A stretch of DNA of 64,000 nt from Gammaproteobacteria bacterium (GTDB taxonomy: Bacteria > Pseudomonadota > Gammaproteobacteria > Enterobacterales > Alteromonadaceae). The position numbers and the translations under genes were made by a program. The notes under the pieces were generated by a model, which searched no databases, was not told the origin of the DNA, and worked only from the letters and a program-made list of their open reading frames with translations. Shown one piece after another: positions 35,205-44,554 of the stretch. Every line of letters begins with the position of its first letter. Positions within the stretch are counted from its first letter, which is position 1. The stretch covers positions 55,052 to 119,051 of the forward strand of contig JAAEZG010000009.1 in assembly GCA_018222985.1 (NCBI GenBank), read 5' to 3'.

Positions 35205-36288
35205 CGCCGCGTTTTTCCCAAGCCGCTTTGGTACCTTCATGCAAAGGTAAAATTAAATCTAACGCCGATTTACCTTGGCTTGGTAATTGCTCGTTGTTGT
35301 CACGAATTGGCGTGACACGCTGGCCCCACTTAATAATGCCCGCGCCACAGGTTAAGCCGCCACCAAACACGGCCGAGACAATTGTATCGCCTGGTTTAAC
35401 AATGCCCTGCTCCACCGCTTCACAAAACGCAATCGGTAGCGTGGCAGACGACGTATTACCGTACTTTTGAATATTAATAACTGTTTTTTCTTCCGGTACT
35501 TTGCACATTTTGGCAAGGTAATCGATTAAGCGCTTGTTCGCTTGGTGCGGAATTAATGAGTCAATGTCGTCGGTGGTTAGGCCGGTTTCTTCAAATACTT
35601 TTTCCACGGCCGTATTCATACCTTTAACCGCGCGTTTAAATATTTCTTGGCCGACAAAGTTAAATGGCATAATGCCGTCAAAACCAAAGCGGTCAAAACT
35701 CATGCCAAACTCAAGTGCCAACACATCGCGGGCATCAGCGTCACAGGTAACATGCGAAGCCAATAAACCAGCTTCGTTTTCACTCGCCTCAAGCACCATG
35801 GCACCAGCGCCATCACCAAACAGCACCGCGCTCTCGCGCTTGGTCCAGTCAAGAATTCGTGTTAAACGCTCAGCACCAATAATCAATACTTTTTTGTGCG
35901 CACCGGTACGAATGGCTTGCGTAGCATAGTGCATACCATATAAAAAGCTGCTGCAAGCGGCGTTTAAGTCAAACGCGGCGGCGGTTTTATTGCCTAAATC
36001 GCGTTGTACTGCCGAAGCTACATTAGGAATGATTTCGTCAGGCGTACAGGTACCAACAATAATCAAATCAATGTCTTCAGCATTTAAGCCGGCAGCGGCA
36101 AGCGCATTGCGCGCGGCAACGGTTGCTAGCTTCGACGTGCCAACTTCGCTTACCCGACGTTCTTCGATGCCCGTGCGGGTACGAATCCACTCATCTGACG
36201 TTTCAAGAAAAGTTGCTAAATCATCGTTGGTCATCACAGCAGGCGGTAAACACTTACCCCAGCCGGTAATCTCTGCATATATTTTCAC
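35197..36288 (-). CDS. FabH-like 3-oxoacyl-ACP synthase III family protein
   Basis: A thiolase-fold condensing enzyme of 363 residues, longer than typical FabH (about 320) owing to a C-terminal tail. The catalytic triad is visible: Cys112 in N-A-A-C-S-S, His in L-I-P-H-Q-A-N near residue 248 and Asn in Y-G-N-T-S-S-A near residue 279. The N terminus has I-T-G-W-G-K-C-L-P. Position next to an enoyl-CoA hydratase suggests a secondary synthase III, not the main FabH, which is normally in the plsX-fabHDG cluster. Substrate is unknown. Confidence 0.88.
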   Translation of the reverse strand: MKIYAEITGWGKCLPPAVMTNDDLATFLETSDEWIRTRTGIEERRVSEVGTSKLATVAARNALAAAGLNAEDIDLIIVGTCTPDEIIPNVASAVQRDLGNKTAAAFDLNAACSSFLYGMHYATQAIRTGAHKKVLIIGAERLTRILDWTKRESAVLFGDGAGAMVLEASENEAGLLASHVTCDADARDVLALEFGMSFDRFGFDGIMPFNFVGQEIFKRAVKGMNTAVEKVFEETGLTTDDIDSLIPHQANKRLIDYLAKMCKVPEEKTVINIQKYGNTSSATLPIAFCEAVEQGIVKPGDTIVSAVFGGGLTCGAGIIKWGQRVTPIRDNNEQLPSQGKSALDLILPLHEGTKAAWEKRGDE

Positions 36289-36402
36289 GTGTTAAAACCT
36301 ATAGTCACCTGTCGTTTTTCGGTATCATAGCACGAATGTTCGGCGGTGAAATGTCCGACCATTACAAAAGTGCATGGAAAACAAAATTGATAAGGTTAAG
36401 TC

Positions 36403-37551
36403 ATGACAACACTTCGAAGTGCCGCAGGACAGTGGCAACTAAATCGCTACCCCATTCGCAGCCACGACCCGCTGCAGGCCTGGGACGCTGCCGACGAGTT
36501 ATTGCATGACATTATTGCGCAGCGCGACGACCAGCAACCATTGCTGGTCAACGATCAATTCGGTGCCCTACTGCTGCCATTGGCAGGCTTAGCCGTTGCC
36601 AGTCAAGCTGACTCTTATATAAGCCATTGCGCGTGGCATGCCAACTTAGCCAGCAATCAACTACCCAACACCTTGCAACCGCTGTCGCCGCTAGACAACG
36701 CGCCCGCAGCCACAGATGTGGTGTACTTAAAAATACCCAAAAGCCAGAGTCTACTTGAATTTCAACTGGCAAAACTAGCGGCTGAATTAGCCCCTGGCAC
36801 ACAGCTTTTTGCCGCTGCAAAAAGTAAGTTATTCACGCCTACTGTACGTGCGCTATTTGAGCAATATTGCACGGGTGTTGATGTTTCTCTTATTCAACGA
36901 AAATGCCGCACATTAAGTGCCAAACTAACCTCAGCACCTATCCAGGCTGAGCAGTTTGTTAGCACGTGGCAAGTGCCCGAATTTAACCTATCGCTACAAC
37001 ACCATGCCGGCGTATTTGCTCGCAACCAATTGGATATTGGCGCACGATTTATGCTCAGCAATATGCCCCCAAGCGGCGCTGAGCGCGTTATTGACTTGGG
37101 CTGTGGTAATGGCGTGTTGGGCCTACGCTACGCCCAATTGTCGCCGGCCAGTCAGATTACCTGGGTTGATGAGTCATTCTTAGCCATTGCGTCCACCCGT
37201 GCCAACATTGAACAAAACCTTACTGGCACACCTAGCAGCACACCATGCAGCACACCATGCAGCACAACAGCGCAATATCATGCTCAGGTTGACGACTGTT
37301 TGGCACAGCAAGACGATCACAGCTGTGATCTCATTTTATGCAACCCGCCGTTTCATCAAGAGCACGCGGTGACCGAGCACATTGCCCGCCAAATGTTTCG
37401 TGATAGTCAGCGAGTTTTACGTAAAAACGGCGAACTTTGGGTAGTGGCTAACCGTCATTTACCCTATTATCAGCCTTTGAAACGTTTATTTAAGCAAGTG
37501 CACCAAGTTGCACAAAACAGTAAATTTGTCATTTTAAAAGCCCGAGGTTAA
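36403..37551 (+). CDS. rlmG: 23S rRNA (guanine(1835)-N2)-methyltransferase RlmG
   Basis: SAM-dependent methyltransferase modifying G1835 of 23S rRNA. It has 382 residues with the two-part architecture of RsmC/RlmG: an N-terminal degenerate domain and a C-terminal catalytic one. Landmarks shared with E. coli RlmG are L-Q-A-W-D-A-A-D-E near residue 25, D-S-Y-I-S, L-D-I-G-A-R-F, the SAM motif D-L-G-C-G-N-G near residue 232, C-N-P-P-F-H-Q and A-N-R-H-L. A small S-T-P-C-S-T-P-C repeat from a duplicated 12-base unit (about 37231-37260) sits between the SAM site and the N-P-P-F loop. Confidence 0.93.
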   Translation: MTTLRSAAGQWQLNRYPIRSHDPLQAWDAADELLHDIIAQRDDQQPLLVNDQFGALLLPLAGLAVASQADSYISHCAWHANLASNQLPNTLQPLSPLDNAPAATDVVYLKIPKSQSLLEFQLAKLAAELAPGTQLFAAAKSKLFTPTVRALFEQYCTGVDVSLIQRKCRTLSAKLTSAPIQAEQFVSTWQVPEFNLSLQHHAGVFARNQLDIGARFMLSNMPPSGAERVIDLGCGNGVLGLRYAQLSPASQITWVDESFLAIASTRANIEQNLTGTPSSTPCSTPCSTTAQYHAQVDDCLAQQDDHSCDLILCNPPFHQEHAVTEHIARQMFRDSQRVLRKNGELWVVANRHLPYYQPLKRLFKQVHQVAQNSKFVILKARG

Positions 37552-37553
37552 TC

Positions 37554-38171
37554 ATGCGAACTGCCATAAAATTAGCTGTTTTTGTCGTTTTTGCGGCTCT
37601 TTTCGTTACGTCTGCAAACACCAATGCAAACACGTCTGCAAACACAGTTCAGCCAAATAACCTGTTTCCTAAAGTGAAATTTGTGACCACCGAGGGTGAC
37701 ATTGTGGTTGAGCTAAATCGCGCCAAAGCGCCAATTACAGTGGAAAATTTTTTGCAGTACGTGCAGGCCGGCAGTTATAACAACACTATTTTTCATCGCA
37801 TTATTCCTGGCTTTGTGGTGCAAGGTGGTGGCTACACTGAAAACTTTGAAGCTAAAACCATGTTTGACCCCATTTTCAACGAGTCTGGCAACGGTATGTT
37901 GAACAACTACGGCACTATTGCAATGGCCCGTGTTAATGACCCTCACTCAGCAACACGCCAGTTTTATTTTAATGTGAATGACAACGAGTCACTCAACCCG
38001 TCAACCAAAGGCTGGGGCTACGCCGTGTTTGGCTGGGTGGTTGAAGGTGAAGCAGTGTTAGAAAAGTTAGCAGCAGTTGAAACCGAGTTCTATCACAAAC
38101 AAACAGGCTGGCCGAATGTTCCGAAAAACCCGCCGGTACTTAAGAAAATAGAAATTCTACCGCAACAGTAG
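37554..38171 (+). CDS. Periplasmic cyclophilin-type peptidyl-prolyl isomerase
   Basis: Catalyses cis-trans isomerisation of Xaa-Pro bonds in the periplasm, like E. coli PpiA. It has 205 residues with an N-terminal signal peptide, followed by an Asn/Thr/Ala/Ser-rich repeat (N-T-N-A-N-T-S-A-N-T) of unknown role. Cyclophilin motifs are F-H-R-I-I-P-G-F-V-V-Q-G-G near residue 76, M-A-R and S-A-T-R-Q-F-Y-F-N-V. It lies two bases after rlmG and six bases before ampG on the same strand, an apparent operon. Confidence 0.94.
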   Translation: MRTAIKLAVFVVFAALFVTSANTNANTSANTVQPNNLFPKVKFVTTEGDIVVELNRAKAPITVENFLQYVQAGSYNNTIFHRIIPGFVVQGGGYTENFEAKTMFDPIFNESGNGMLNNYGTIAMARVNDPHSATRQFYFNVNDNESLNPSTKGWGYAVFGWVVEGEAVLEKLAAVETEFYHKQTGWPNVPKNPPVLKKIEILPQQ

Positions 38172-38176
38172 GCCCC

Positions 38177-39505
38177 ATGACCTCATCACAGCCTTGGTAC
38201 AAAGACTTCAGTATTTATCGCGAGCCACGCATTTGGGTTATCTTTGGATTTGGCGTTATTAGTGGCTTTCCATGGGTGCTTATTGGCTCCATGCTGTCGG
38301 CTTGGCTGCAAGAAGTTGGCGTAGACCGCTCGGCTATAGGCCTATTTGGCGTGGTATTTGTCGCCTACTCGGTCAACGCCCTGTGGTCACCGTTAGTCGA
38401 CCGCGTCAAAGTGCCCCAGTTGCAGCGCTGGTTTGGGCAACGCCGCGCTTGGATGCTGCTTTGTTTGTTCGGTATTTTGGCCGCTACCCTAACCCTAACC
38501 CAACTCGATGTAGTCACTGACATTTGGTGGGTGGCGCTCATGGCGCTCGTCATCGCTATCTTTTCAGCAACCCAAGACGTGGCCATTGATGCCTATCGTA
38601 TTGAAACCTTTGGCCCGCACGAAGCGCGCCTGCAATCGGCTGGTGCTGCCATGGCCACTGCAGGCTGGTGGAGTGGCTACAGTGGGCTTGGCGCCATTCC
38701 ATTTTTCTTAGTTGATGGTACCAGTCTGTTTTGGCAAGACGCCTACACGGTGCTGTGTTTTGTTATTGGCGCACAAATTTTGTTTGTAATGGCCACCCGA
38801 GAATCAACCCGCTACCGACCTGCCATACCGCAATTCAACCGCTGGCAAGACTGGTTACTAAGCACCTTGGTCGAGCCAATAACCGAGTATTTTAAACGCA
38901 GCGGCTGGCAGCTAGCGCTAGGTATGCTGGCGTTTATTTTCCTGTTTAAAATTGGCGAAGCCTTTCTTGGCCGCATGTCTATTGTGTTTTACAAAGAAAT
39001 TGGCTTTAGCAACGACGATATTGCCGTGTACTCAAAAATGGTCACCTGGTGGGTGACCATTGTCTTCGCCATTTTAGGCAGTTTTGTGAACTTGAAGCTT
39101 GGCATTGTGCGCGGCCTACTTACTGGCGGCATCGCCATGTCGGCATCGAATTTAATGTTTGCCTGGATAGCAGGTGTTGGGCCCAACACGAACCTTTTAT
39201 TGGCCGCAGTGATCATTGACGGCTTTACCGCCGCGTGGTCAACCGTCGCTTTTGTGGCATTTATTAGCTTGCTGTGTAATCGTGCCTTTACAGCCACTCA
39301 ATATGCGTTATTTGCGTCGCTTGGTAACCTTGGGCGAACATTGCTTTCTTCGTATAGCGGTTATGTTGTTAACTGGCTAAACGGCGATTGGCAATTGTTT
39401 TTTATGCTTACGGCAATCATGGTAACCCCGAGTTTGCTGATATTAATGGCGTTGCGTAAGCCGTTAACGCGGCTCGAACAAAATTATCAGCGGGAGCTCA
39501 ATTAA
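38177..39505 (+). CDS. ampG: AmpG-family muropeptide MFS transporter
   Basis: Inner-membrane permease that imports GlcNAc-anhydroMurNAc peptides for cell-wall recycling. It has 442 residues with about 12 predicted membrane segments. AmpG-like features are F-G-F-x-S-G-F-P and W-L near residue 30, A-Y-S-x-N-A-L-W-S-P-L-V-D-R near residue 63, and S-A-T-Q-D-V-A-I-D-A-Y-R near residue 133. It abuts the following reductase gene (TAA then ATG). No ampC beta-lactamase is in the window. Confidence 0.9.
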   Translation: MTSSQPWYKDFSIYREPRIWVIFGFGVISGFPWVLIGSMLSAWLQEVGVDRSAIGLFGVVFVAYSVNALWSPLVDRVKVPQLQRWFGQRRAWMLLCLFGILAATLTLTQLDVVTDIWWVALMALVIAIFSATQDVAIDAYRIETFGPHEARLQSAGAAMATAGWWSGYSGLGAIPFFLVDGTSLFWQDAYTVLCFVIGAQILFVMATRESTRYRPAIPQFNRWQDWLLSTLVEPITEYFKRSGWQLALGMLAFIFLFKIGEAFLGRMSIVFYKEIGFSNDDIAVYSKMVTWWVTIVFAILGSFVNLKLGIVRGLLTGGIAMSASNLMFAWIAGVGPNTNLLLAAVIIDGFTAAWSTVAFVAFISLLCNRAFTATQYALFASLGNLGRTLLSSYSGYVVNWLNGDWQLFFMLTAIMVTPSLLILMALRKPLTRLEQNYQRELN

Positions 39506-40378
39506 ATGCATTGGCTAGTGGTGGGTACCGGGGCTATTGGCAGCTTAATGGCTGCAAATTTACGCCGTATTGGTGAGCACGTCGTCATGAAACCGCGTCA
39601 TGAACAAGCAACTATTCAGCTGCTTTATAACGCCCACCAACTGGAATTTAGCACCGCTGAGTTACCATTAACCCAGCCCACACAAGTTTTTGCAGCGATA
39701 AAAGCCTACCAAGTAGAAGCCGTGCTTAAGCAATTAAACGCCGCAAATTTACCCGTTGGTTCTTCGTTGATCGTCAGCTACAACGGTATGCTTGATAACG
39801 AAGCAAGTTTGCTACCGCCAAACACCCTGCATTGGGTAACCACGCACGGTGCGTATCGTCACGACAACGAGGTTATCCATGCTGGAATGGGTGAAAGCTG
39901 GCTTGGTTGGGCACAAGTTGAGCACGCTTCAAGCGCTCGCCCTATTGAAGCGTTTTCGGTGCTGAACAACGCGTTACCGCCATTGAATTGGAGCCCAGCA
40001 ATTCATCAGCGGCGGTGGATTAAGCTCGCCATTAATTGTTTAATTAACCCGTTTACGGTTATTCACAACTGTCGCAACGGCGAACTGCTGAGCCACGATA
40101 TAAGTGCCTTACAATTGCAGGCAGCACAAGAGATTTGTTGGTTAGCAGCCTATTTTGGGGTGCAATTAGGTGCCGAAGAGTTAGTCGCTCAAGCGCATCA
40201 TGTCATCAAAAGCACCGCGAACAACTATTCGTCAATGTTAATGGATGTGCGCCTGAACCGCCCCACTGAAGTTGACTATTTAAATGGCTTTGTTGCGCGC
40301 CAAGCAAAGCTAGCTGGCCACCCTGCTCCCACCAATGAACGACTGTGGCAGCAGGTGCTAAATATCGCCAGCAACTAA
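39506..40378 (+). CDS. Ketopantoate reductase family protein (2-dehydropantoate 2-reductase)
   Basis: NADPH-dependent reductase making pantoate for coenzyme A synthesis. The 290-residue protein has a Rossmann motif G-T-G-A-I-G-S near residue 8, K-A-Y-Q near residue 68, N-G-M near residue 92, T-H-G-A-Y-R, and K-L-A-I-N-C-L-I-N-P near residue 173 containing the catalytic Lys. It starts directly after the ampG stop. PanE is the likely function. Its ORF is convergent with the RibB gene, six bases apart, leaving no room for a terminator. Confidence 0.87.
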   Translation: MHWLVVGTGAIGSLMAANLRRIGEHVVMKPRHEQATIQLLYNAHQLEFSTAELPLTQPTQVFAAIKAYQVEAVLKQLNAANLPVGSSLIVSYNGMLDNEASLLPPNTLHWVTTHGAYRHDNEVIHAGMGESWLGWAQVEHASSARPIEAFSVLNNALPPLNWSPAIHQRRWIKLAINCLINPFTVIHNCRNGELLSHDISALQLQAAQEICWLAAYFGVQLGAEELVAQAHHVIKSTANNYSSMLMDVRLNRPTEVDYLNGFVARQAKLAGHPAPTNERLWQQVLNIASN

Positions 40379-40384
40379 CCTAGC

Positions 40385-41539
40385 TTACTCGCCGTCGGCC
40401 TGGGTATCTTCAATAAAGTCAACAACTTCCAAGCCAAAGCCAGACAACGCAGAATAACGTTTTGGCGAGCTCATTAAGCGCATGTCATGAACACCCAAGT
40501 CGGCTAATATTTGCGAGCCGATACCCACGTTGCGCGACGCATTCGAGGCGGCGGCGCTGGGTTTTACTTCACCACGGTCTTCGGCAGCAAAGCTCATAAC
40601 CTGCTCTAAAATATCGTCTGATGACTGCTGGCGACCTATAACAACCAATACGCCATCGTTTTCACCAATGAATTTCATCGCATGGCCAAGCGGCCAACTG
40701 CGCTTGGCTGCGCGCTCAGTTGCGAACAAATCGTTAAAGGTGTCTTGCAAATGCACCCGAACATTCACTGCTTTTTCGGCGCTAATTTCACCGTGCACAA
40801 GTGCGTAGTGCACCTGTTTATCAATGGTGTCTTGATAGGTGATCAGTTCAAATTCGCCATAAGCCGTTGGTAGTTTGCAGTGCGCTTTGCGCTCAACCGT
40901 TTTCTCTTTTAACGAGCGGTATTCAATTAAGTCGGCAATGGTGCCAATTTTAATATCGTGCTCAGCAGCGAATTTTTCTAAGTCTGGACGCCGCGCCATG
41001 GTGCCGTCGTCATTCAATATTTCGACGATAACGGCGGCCGGCTCATAGCCTGCTAAACGTGCCAAGTCGCAGCCAGCTTCGGTATGTCCGGCACGATTCA
41101 ACACGCCGCCAGCTTTGGCTTTAAGCGGGAATATGTGGCCGGGCATAACCAAATCGGCTGGTTTTGCATCTTTCGCCACAGCGGCCTGCACGGTACGAGC
41201 GCGATCGGCCGCAGAAATGCCTGTGGTTACACCCTCGGCAGCTTCAATAGACACAGTAAAGTTGGTGGCATACGGCGAGTTGTTTTGATCAACCATGAGC
41301 GGTAAGCGCAGTTGTTTGCAGCGCTCTTCAGTAAGAGTTAAACAAATCAAACCACGGCCATAGCGCGCCATAAAATTAATTGCCGCGGGGGTGACACATT
41401 CAGCAGCAAGAATAAGATCGCCTTCGTTTTCACGGTCTTCGTCGTCCATCAAGATAACCATTTTACCCTGACGAATATCTTCAATAATTTCTGCAGCACT
41501 ATTGAGTGTAGAAGCGTCTGTATTTAACACGTTATTCAC
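40385..41539 (-). CDS. ribB: 3,4-dihydroxy-2-butanone-4-phosphate synthase with degenerate RibA domain (RibBX type)
   Basis: Makes the four-carbon precursor of riboflavin. Residues 1 to about 205 are an intact RibB domain ([10 protein letters not shown] near residue 33, R-A-G-H-T-E-A and S-P-Y-A-T-N-F). The C-terminal half resembles GTP cyclohydrolase II but lacks its zinc cysteines: the V-R-V-H-S-E-C region reads [11 protein letters not shown], and later C-D-C is absent. So it probably has only RibB activity and another RibA is needed. GTG start at 41539 overlaps ribD's stop (GTGA). Confidence 0.93.
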   Translation of the reverse strand: MNNVLNTDASTLNSAAEIIEDIRQGKMVILMDDEDRENEGDLILAAECVTPAAINFMARYGRGLICLTLTEERCKQLRLPLMVDQNNSPYATNFTVSIEAAEGVTTGISAADRARTVQAAVAKDAKPADLVMPGHIFPLKAKAGGVLNRAGHTEAGCDLARLAGYEPAAVIVEILNDDGTMARRPDLEKFAAEHDIKIGTIADLIEYRSLKEKTVERKAHCKLPTAYGEFELITYQDTIDKQVHYALVHGEISAEKAVNVRVHLQDTFNDLFATERAAKRSWPLGHAMKFIGENDGVLVVIGRQQSSDDILEQVMSFAAEDRGEVKPSAAASNASRNVGIGSQILADLGVHDMRLMSSPKRYSALSGFGLEVVDFIEDTQADGE

Positions 41540-42663
41540 GACAATATGTCTCCTCTCACCCGGTGCGGCACGGCGACAATTCGCAACGCGTCAGCCACTA
41601 GGCGTACATCGGTAAATTTAAGTTCCGGCACTTGGCTCATCGCCTCAAATGGCGGCAAATGCACGAGCCCATGGGCGGTATGCCCCATGAGTTTAGGCGC
41701 TAAATAGACAATCAATTCATCGACTAGCTCAGCCTCAATCAATGCGCCAGCCAATTGCGCACCACACTCAGTCCACACAGAATTCACTTCACGCGCAGCC
41801 AAGGTGTGCAGTAATTCAGCTAAATCAATATGCCCGGTTTTGGTGCGCTCAACTGTCACCACTTGCACATGCTCGGGCCAGCGCGTGGCGCTATCAACCG
41901 AACGCTGAGTATCAGGCGCGTGCACCAATAAAATTGGGGCGGTGTTGGAAAACACAACTTCTTCACCAGTTAGCAAACCACGGGAATCAATAATAACCCG
42001 CAGCGGTTGTAACACGGCTTGTTGATGGCGTGCGGTCAATTGCGCTTGGTCAGCCAAAACGGTTTCAGCTGTGCTTAAAATGGCACCGCTTTGCGCGCGC
42101 CAGCGATGCACATCGTTGCGCACATCACTGCTAGTAACCCATTGGCTAGCCCCATTCGCAAGCGCAGTGCGACCGTCTAACGAAGCAGCCATTTTTACTC
42201 GTACCCACGGTCGTTTGCGTTGCATGCGTGACACAAACCCACTGTTAAGTCGGCGCGCGTCGTGCTCAAGCACCCCAACTTTTACGTCAATACCTTGCGC
42301 TTGCAGGCGCGCAATGCCCTCACCGCTTACTTGCGGGTTTGGGTCTTGCATGGCCACCACCACGCACTGTAGCCCCGCGTTAATCAGCGCATCGGCGCAC
42401 GGCGGCGTGCGACCAAAGTGGCTGCATGGTTCCAACGTCACATAAGCGGTTGCACCTCGCGCTCGCTCGCCGGCTTGGCGCAGAGCATGTACTTCTGCGT
42501 GTGGTTCGCCAGCTCGCTCGTGCCAGCCTTCGCCAACAATCTCACCATTAGCAACAATTACGCAGCCCACCATGGGGTTCGGATGCGTTGAAAAACGCCC
42601 CTGAGCGGCAAGCTCAAGGGCGCGTTGCATGTAAAACTGATGGTTTACCCGTGGCTTAGTCAT
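41536..42663 (-). CDS. ribD: Bifunctional diaminohydroxyphosphoribosylaminopyrimidine deaminase / 5-amino-6-(5-phosphoribosylamino)uracil reductase
   Basis: Second and third steps of riboflavin synthesis. It has 375 residues. The N-terminal Zn deaminase has H-A-E-V-H near residue 55 and [11 protein letters not shown] near residue 80. The C-terminal reductase domain has A-A-S-L-D-G and T-E-C-G. It starts eight bases inside the end of nrdR. In many bacteria ribE follows ribD. Here ribB follows directly. Confidence 0.96.
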   Translation of the reverse strand: MTKPRVNHQFYMQRALELAAQGRFSTHPNPMVGCVIVANGEIVGEGWHERAGEPHAEVHALRQAGERARGATAYVTLEPCSHFGRTPPCADALINAGLQCVVVAMQDPNPQVSGEGIARLQAQGIDVKVGVLEHDARRLNSGFVSRMQRKRPWVRVKMAASLDGRTALANGASQWVTSSDVRNDVHRWRAQSGAILSTAETVLADQAQLTARHQQAVLQPLRVIIDSRGLLTGEEVVFSNTAPILLVHAPDTQRSVDSATRWPEHVQVVTVERTKTGHIDLAELLHTLAAREVNSVWTECGAQLAGALIEAELVDELIVYLAPKLMGHTAHGLVHLPPFEAMSQVPELKFTDVRLVADALRIVAVPHRVRGDILS

Positions 42664-43105
42664 TGAGACGTGCTATCTCCTCGCCAAACTCACGAATATC
42701 ATCAAAGGCTCTGTATACCGAAGCGAAACGAATATAGGCCACTTTGTCGAGGGCTTTGAGGTTTTCCATGACTAAACCTCCGATAACCTGGCTAGTTATT
42801 TCTCGCTCACCCGTAGCACGCAGCGCCGACTTGACGTTATGAATGGCTTGCTCCATCGCCTCTAAACTAACTGGGCGTTTTTCTAAAGCGCGAAGCAGCC
42901 CGTTGCGTAATTTGTCCTCATTAAACGGCTCTCGCGTTCCATCAGACTTGATCACACGAGGCATGATCAATTCCGCGGTTTCAAACGTGGTGAACCGTTC
43001 TTTGCAGTCACTGCACTCACGTCGACGTCGCACTGAAGCGCCATCGGCCACTAACCGCGAGTCGATAACTTTGGTGTCTTGTGTTCCGCAAAAAGGACAA
43101 TGCAT
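42656..43105 (-). CDS. nrdR: Transcriptional repressor NrdR
   Basis: Zn and nucleotide-binding regulator of ribonucleotide reductase genes. It has 149 residues: a Zn ribbon with C-P-F-C and [13 protein letters not shown] and F-T-T-F-E, followed by an ATP-cone (residues about 49-139). It lies between glyA and ribD, the common context in Gammaproteobacteria. The 3' end overlaps ribD by eight bases. No NrdR-box target gene (nrd) is in the window. Confidence 0.98.
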   Translation of the reverse strand: MHCPFCGTQDTKVIDSRLVADGASVRRRRECSDCKERFTTFETAELIMPRVIKSDGTREPFNEDKLRNGLLRALEKRPVSLEAMEQAIHNVKSALRATGEREITSQVIGGLVMENLKALDKVAYIRFASVYRAFDDIREFGEEIARLND

Positions 43106-43126
43106 AGGCTGCTTCCTTGGTCTTCG

Positions 43127-44383
43127 TTATTTGTAAACAGGGAACTGTTTACACAGTGCTTTCACTTGTTCACGCACACGCTCAATCACTGACTCGTCGT
43201 TCATGTTATCAAGCACATCACAAATCCAGTTTGCGACTTGCTCGGTCTCAGCCTGTTTAAAGCCACGACGGGTAATCGCTGGTGTACCTAAGCGTAAACC
43301 TGAAGTAACAAACGGTGAACGTGGGTCATTCGGCACAGAGTTTTTGTTCACCGTAATATAGGCACGACCTAACGCTGCATCTGCGTCTTTACCGGTGATA
43401 TCTTTGTCAATCAAATCAACTAAGAACAAGTGGTTCTTGGTGCCACCAGAGACAATTTTGTAGCCACGGTCTTGCATCACTTTCACCATGGTGTTGGCGT
43501 TTTCAAGCACCTGCTGCTGATACGCTTTAAACTCAGGCTCCATGGCTTCTTTAAATGCCACAGCTTTTGCCGCAATGACATGACACAACGGGCCACCCTG
43601 GCTACCAGGAAACACACCGCTGTTTAATTTTTTATGTAAATCTTCGTCGTCTTTGCCAGACAAAATCAATCCACTACGTGGGCCGGCTAAGGTTTTGTGT
43701 GTCGTGGTGGTGACCACGTCGGCAAATGGCACCGGGTTTGGATACAAACCAGCAGCGACTAAGCCAGCAACGTGGGCCATATCAACTAACAAATAGGCAC
43801 CAACTTCGTCAGCAATTTCGCGGAACTTAGCCCAATCAACCACTCCCGAGTAGGCAGAAAAACCAGCCACAATCATTTTCGGCTTATGCTCGAGCGCTAA
43901 TTCACGTACTTCGGCGTAGTCAATCTCACCAGTAGTTTCGTCCAAACCGTACTGTACGGCATTGTATAATTTACCGGAAAAGTTAACGTGCGAACCGTGG
44001 GTTAAATGGCCACCGTGCGCTAAGCTCATACCCAACACTGTGTCGCCAGCGTTTAATAACGCGAGAAATACCGCTGAGTTTGCTTGTGAACCCGCGTGTG
44101 GTTGAACGTTGGCATACTTCGCACCAAATAATGCTTTTGCTCGTTCAATTGCCAAGTCTTCTACCGCATCGACGTATTCACAACCGCCGTAGTAACGCTT
44201 ATGAGGATAGCCTTCGGCATATTTGTTAGTCAGCTGTGAGCCTTGCGCTTCAAGTACCCGTGGACTGGTATAGTTTTCTGAGGCAATTAATTCAATGTGC
44301 TCTTCTTGGCGCTGCACTTCACCAGTCATTGCCTGCCATAAATCTGCATCATAATCGGCAATATTCATTTCATGTTTCAACAT
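43127..44383 (-). CDS. glyA: Serine hydroxymethyltransferase
   Basis: PLP enzyme interconverting serine and glycine and loading one-carbon units on tetrahydrofolate. From ATG at 44383 it has 418 residues. Features are [24 protein letters not shown] and the PLP lysine in [17 protein letters not shown] lies five bases before 44383, where the protein begins [12 protein letters not shown] as in E. coli. Upstream in-frame codons to 44401 are less likely. It is divergent from ettA. Confidence 0.98.
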   Translation of the reverse strand: MLKHEMNIADYDADLWQAMTGEVQRQEEHIELIASENYTSPRVLEAQGSQLTNKYAEGYPHKRYYGGCEYVDAVEDLAIERAKALFGAKYANVQPHAGSQANSAVFLALLNAGDTVLGMSLAHGGHLTHGSHVNFSGKLYNAVQYGLDETTGEIDYAEVRELALEHKPKMIVAGFSAYSGVVDWAKFREIADEVGAYLLVDMAHVAGLVAAGLYPNPVPFADVVTTTTHKTLAGPRSGLILSGKDDEDLHKKLNSGVFPGSQGGPLCHVIAAKAVAFKEAMEPEFKAYQQQVLENANTMVKVMQDRGYKIVSGGTKNHLFLVDLIDKDITGKDADAALGRAYITVNKNSVPNDPRSPFVTSGLRLGTPAITRRGFKQAETEQVANWICDVLDNMNDESVIERVREQVKALCKQFPVYK

Positions 44384-44449
44384 TGGGGCTCCTGACTTCA
44401 CAAACGGACTAACTCGAACCGGTTATCCACGGGGGTTAACAAAAATAGT

Positions 44450-44532
44450 GGCGCTAGTTTACCAATATACTTGGGTTAGCGCCAACTTAAGGGTTAAAAT
44501 AACCGCTTAGTAATTTAGTCTAATCATTAGAC
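44450..44532 (+). promoter_or_regulatory. Divergent glyA-ettA control region with inverted repeats and possible ettA promoter
   Basis: Two inverted repeats occur: GGCGCTA (44450-44456) with TAGCGCC (44477-44483), and GTCTAAT with ATTAGAC (44518-44532, one-base centre). A possible promoter for ettA is TTGGGT (44471-44476) with TAAAAT (44495-44500), 18 bases apart. No known regulator site could be assigned. Confidence 0.45.
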
Positions 44533-44554
44533 CTAAAAAGGAACGAACGCTGCT

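Noticed and set aside
41520..41600. FMN riboswitch (RFN element) ahead of riboflavin genes
   Set aside because: The genes overlap directly (GTGA), leaving no leader. No RFN-like conserved sequence was seen.
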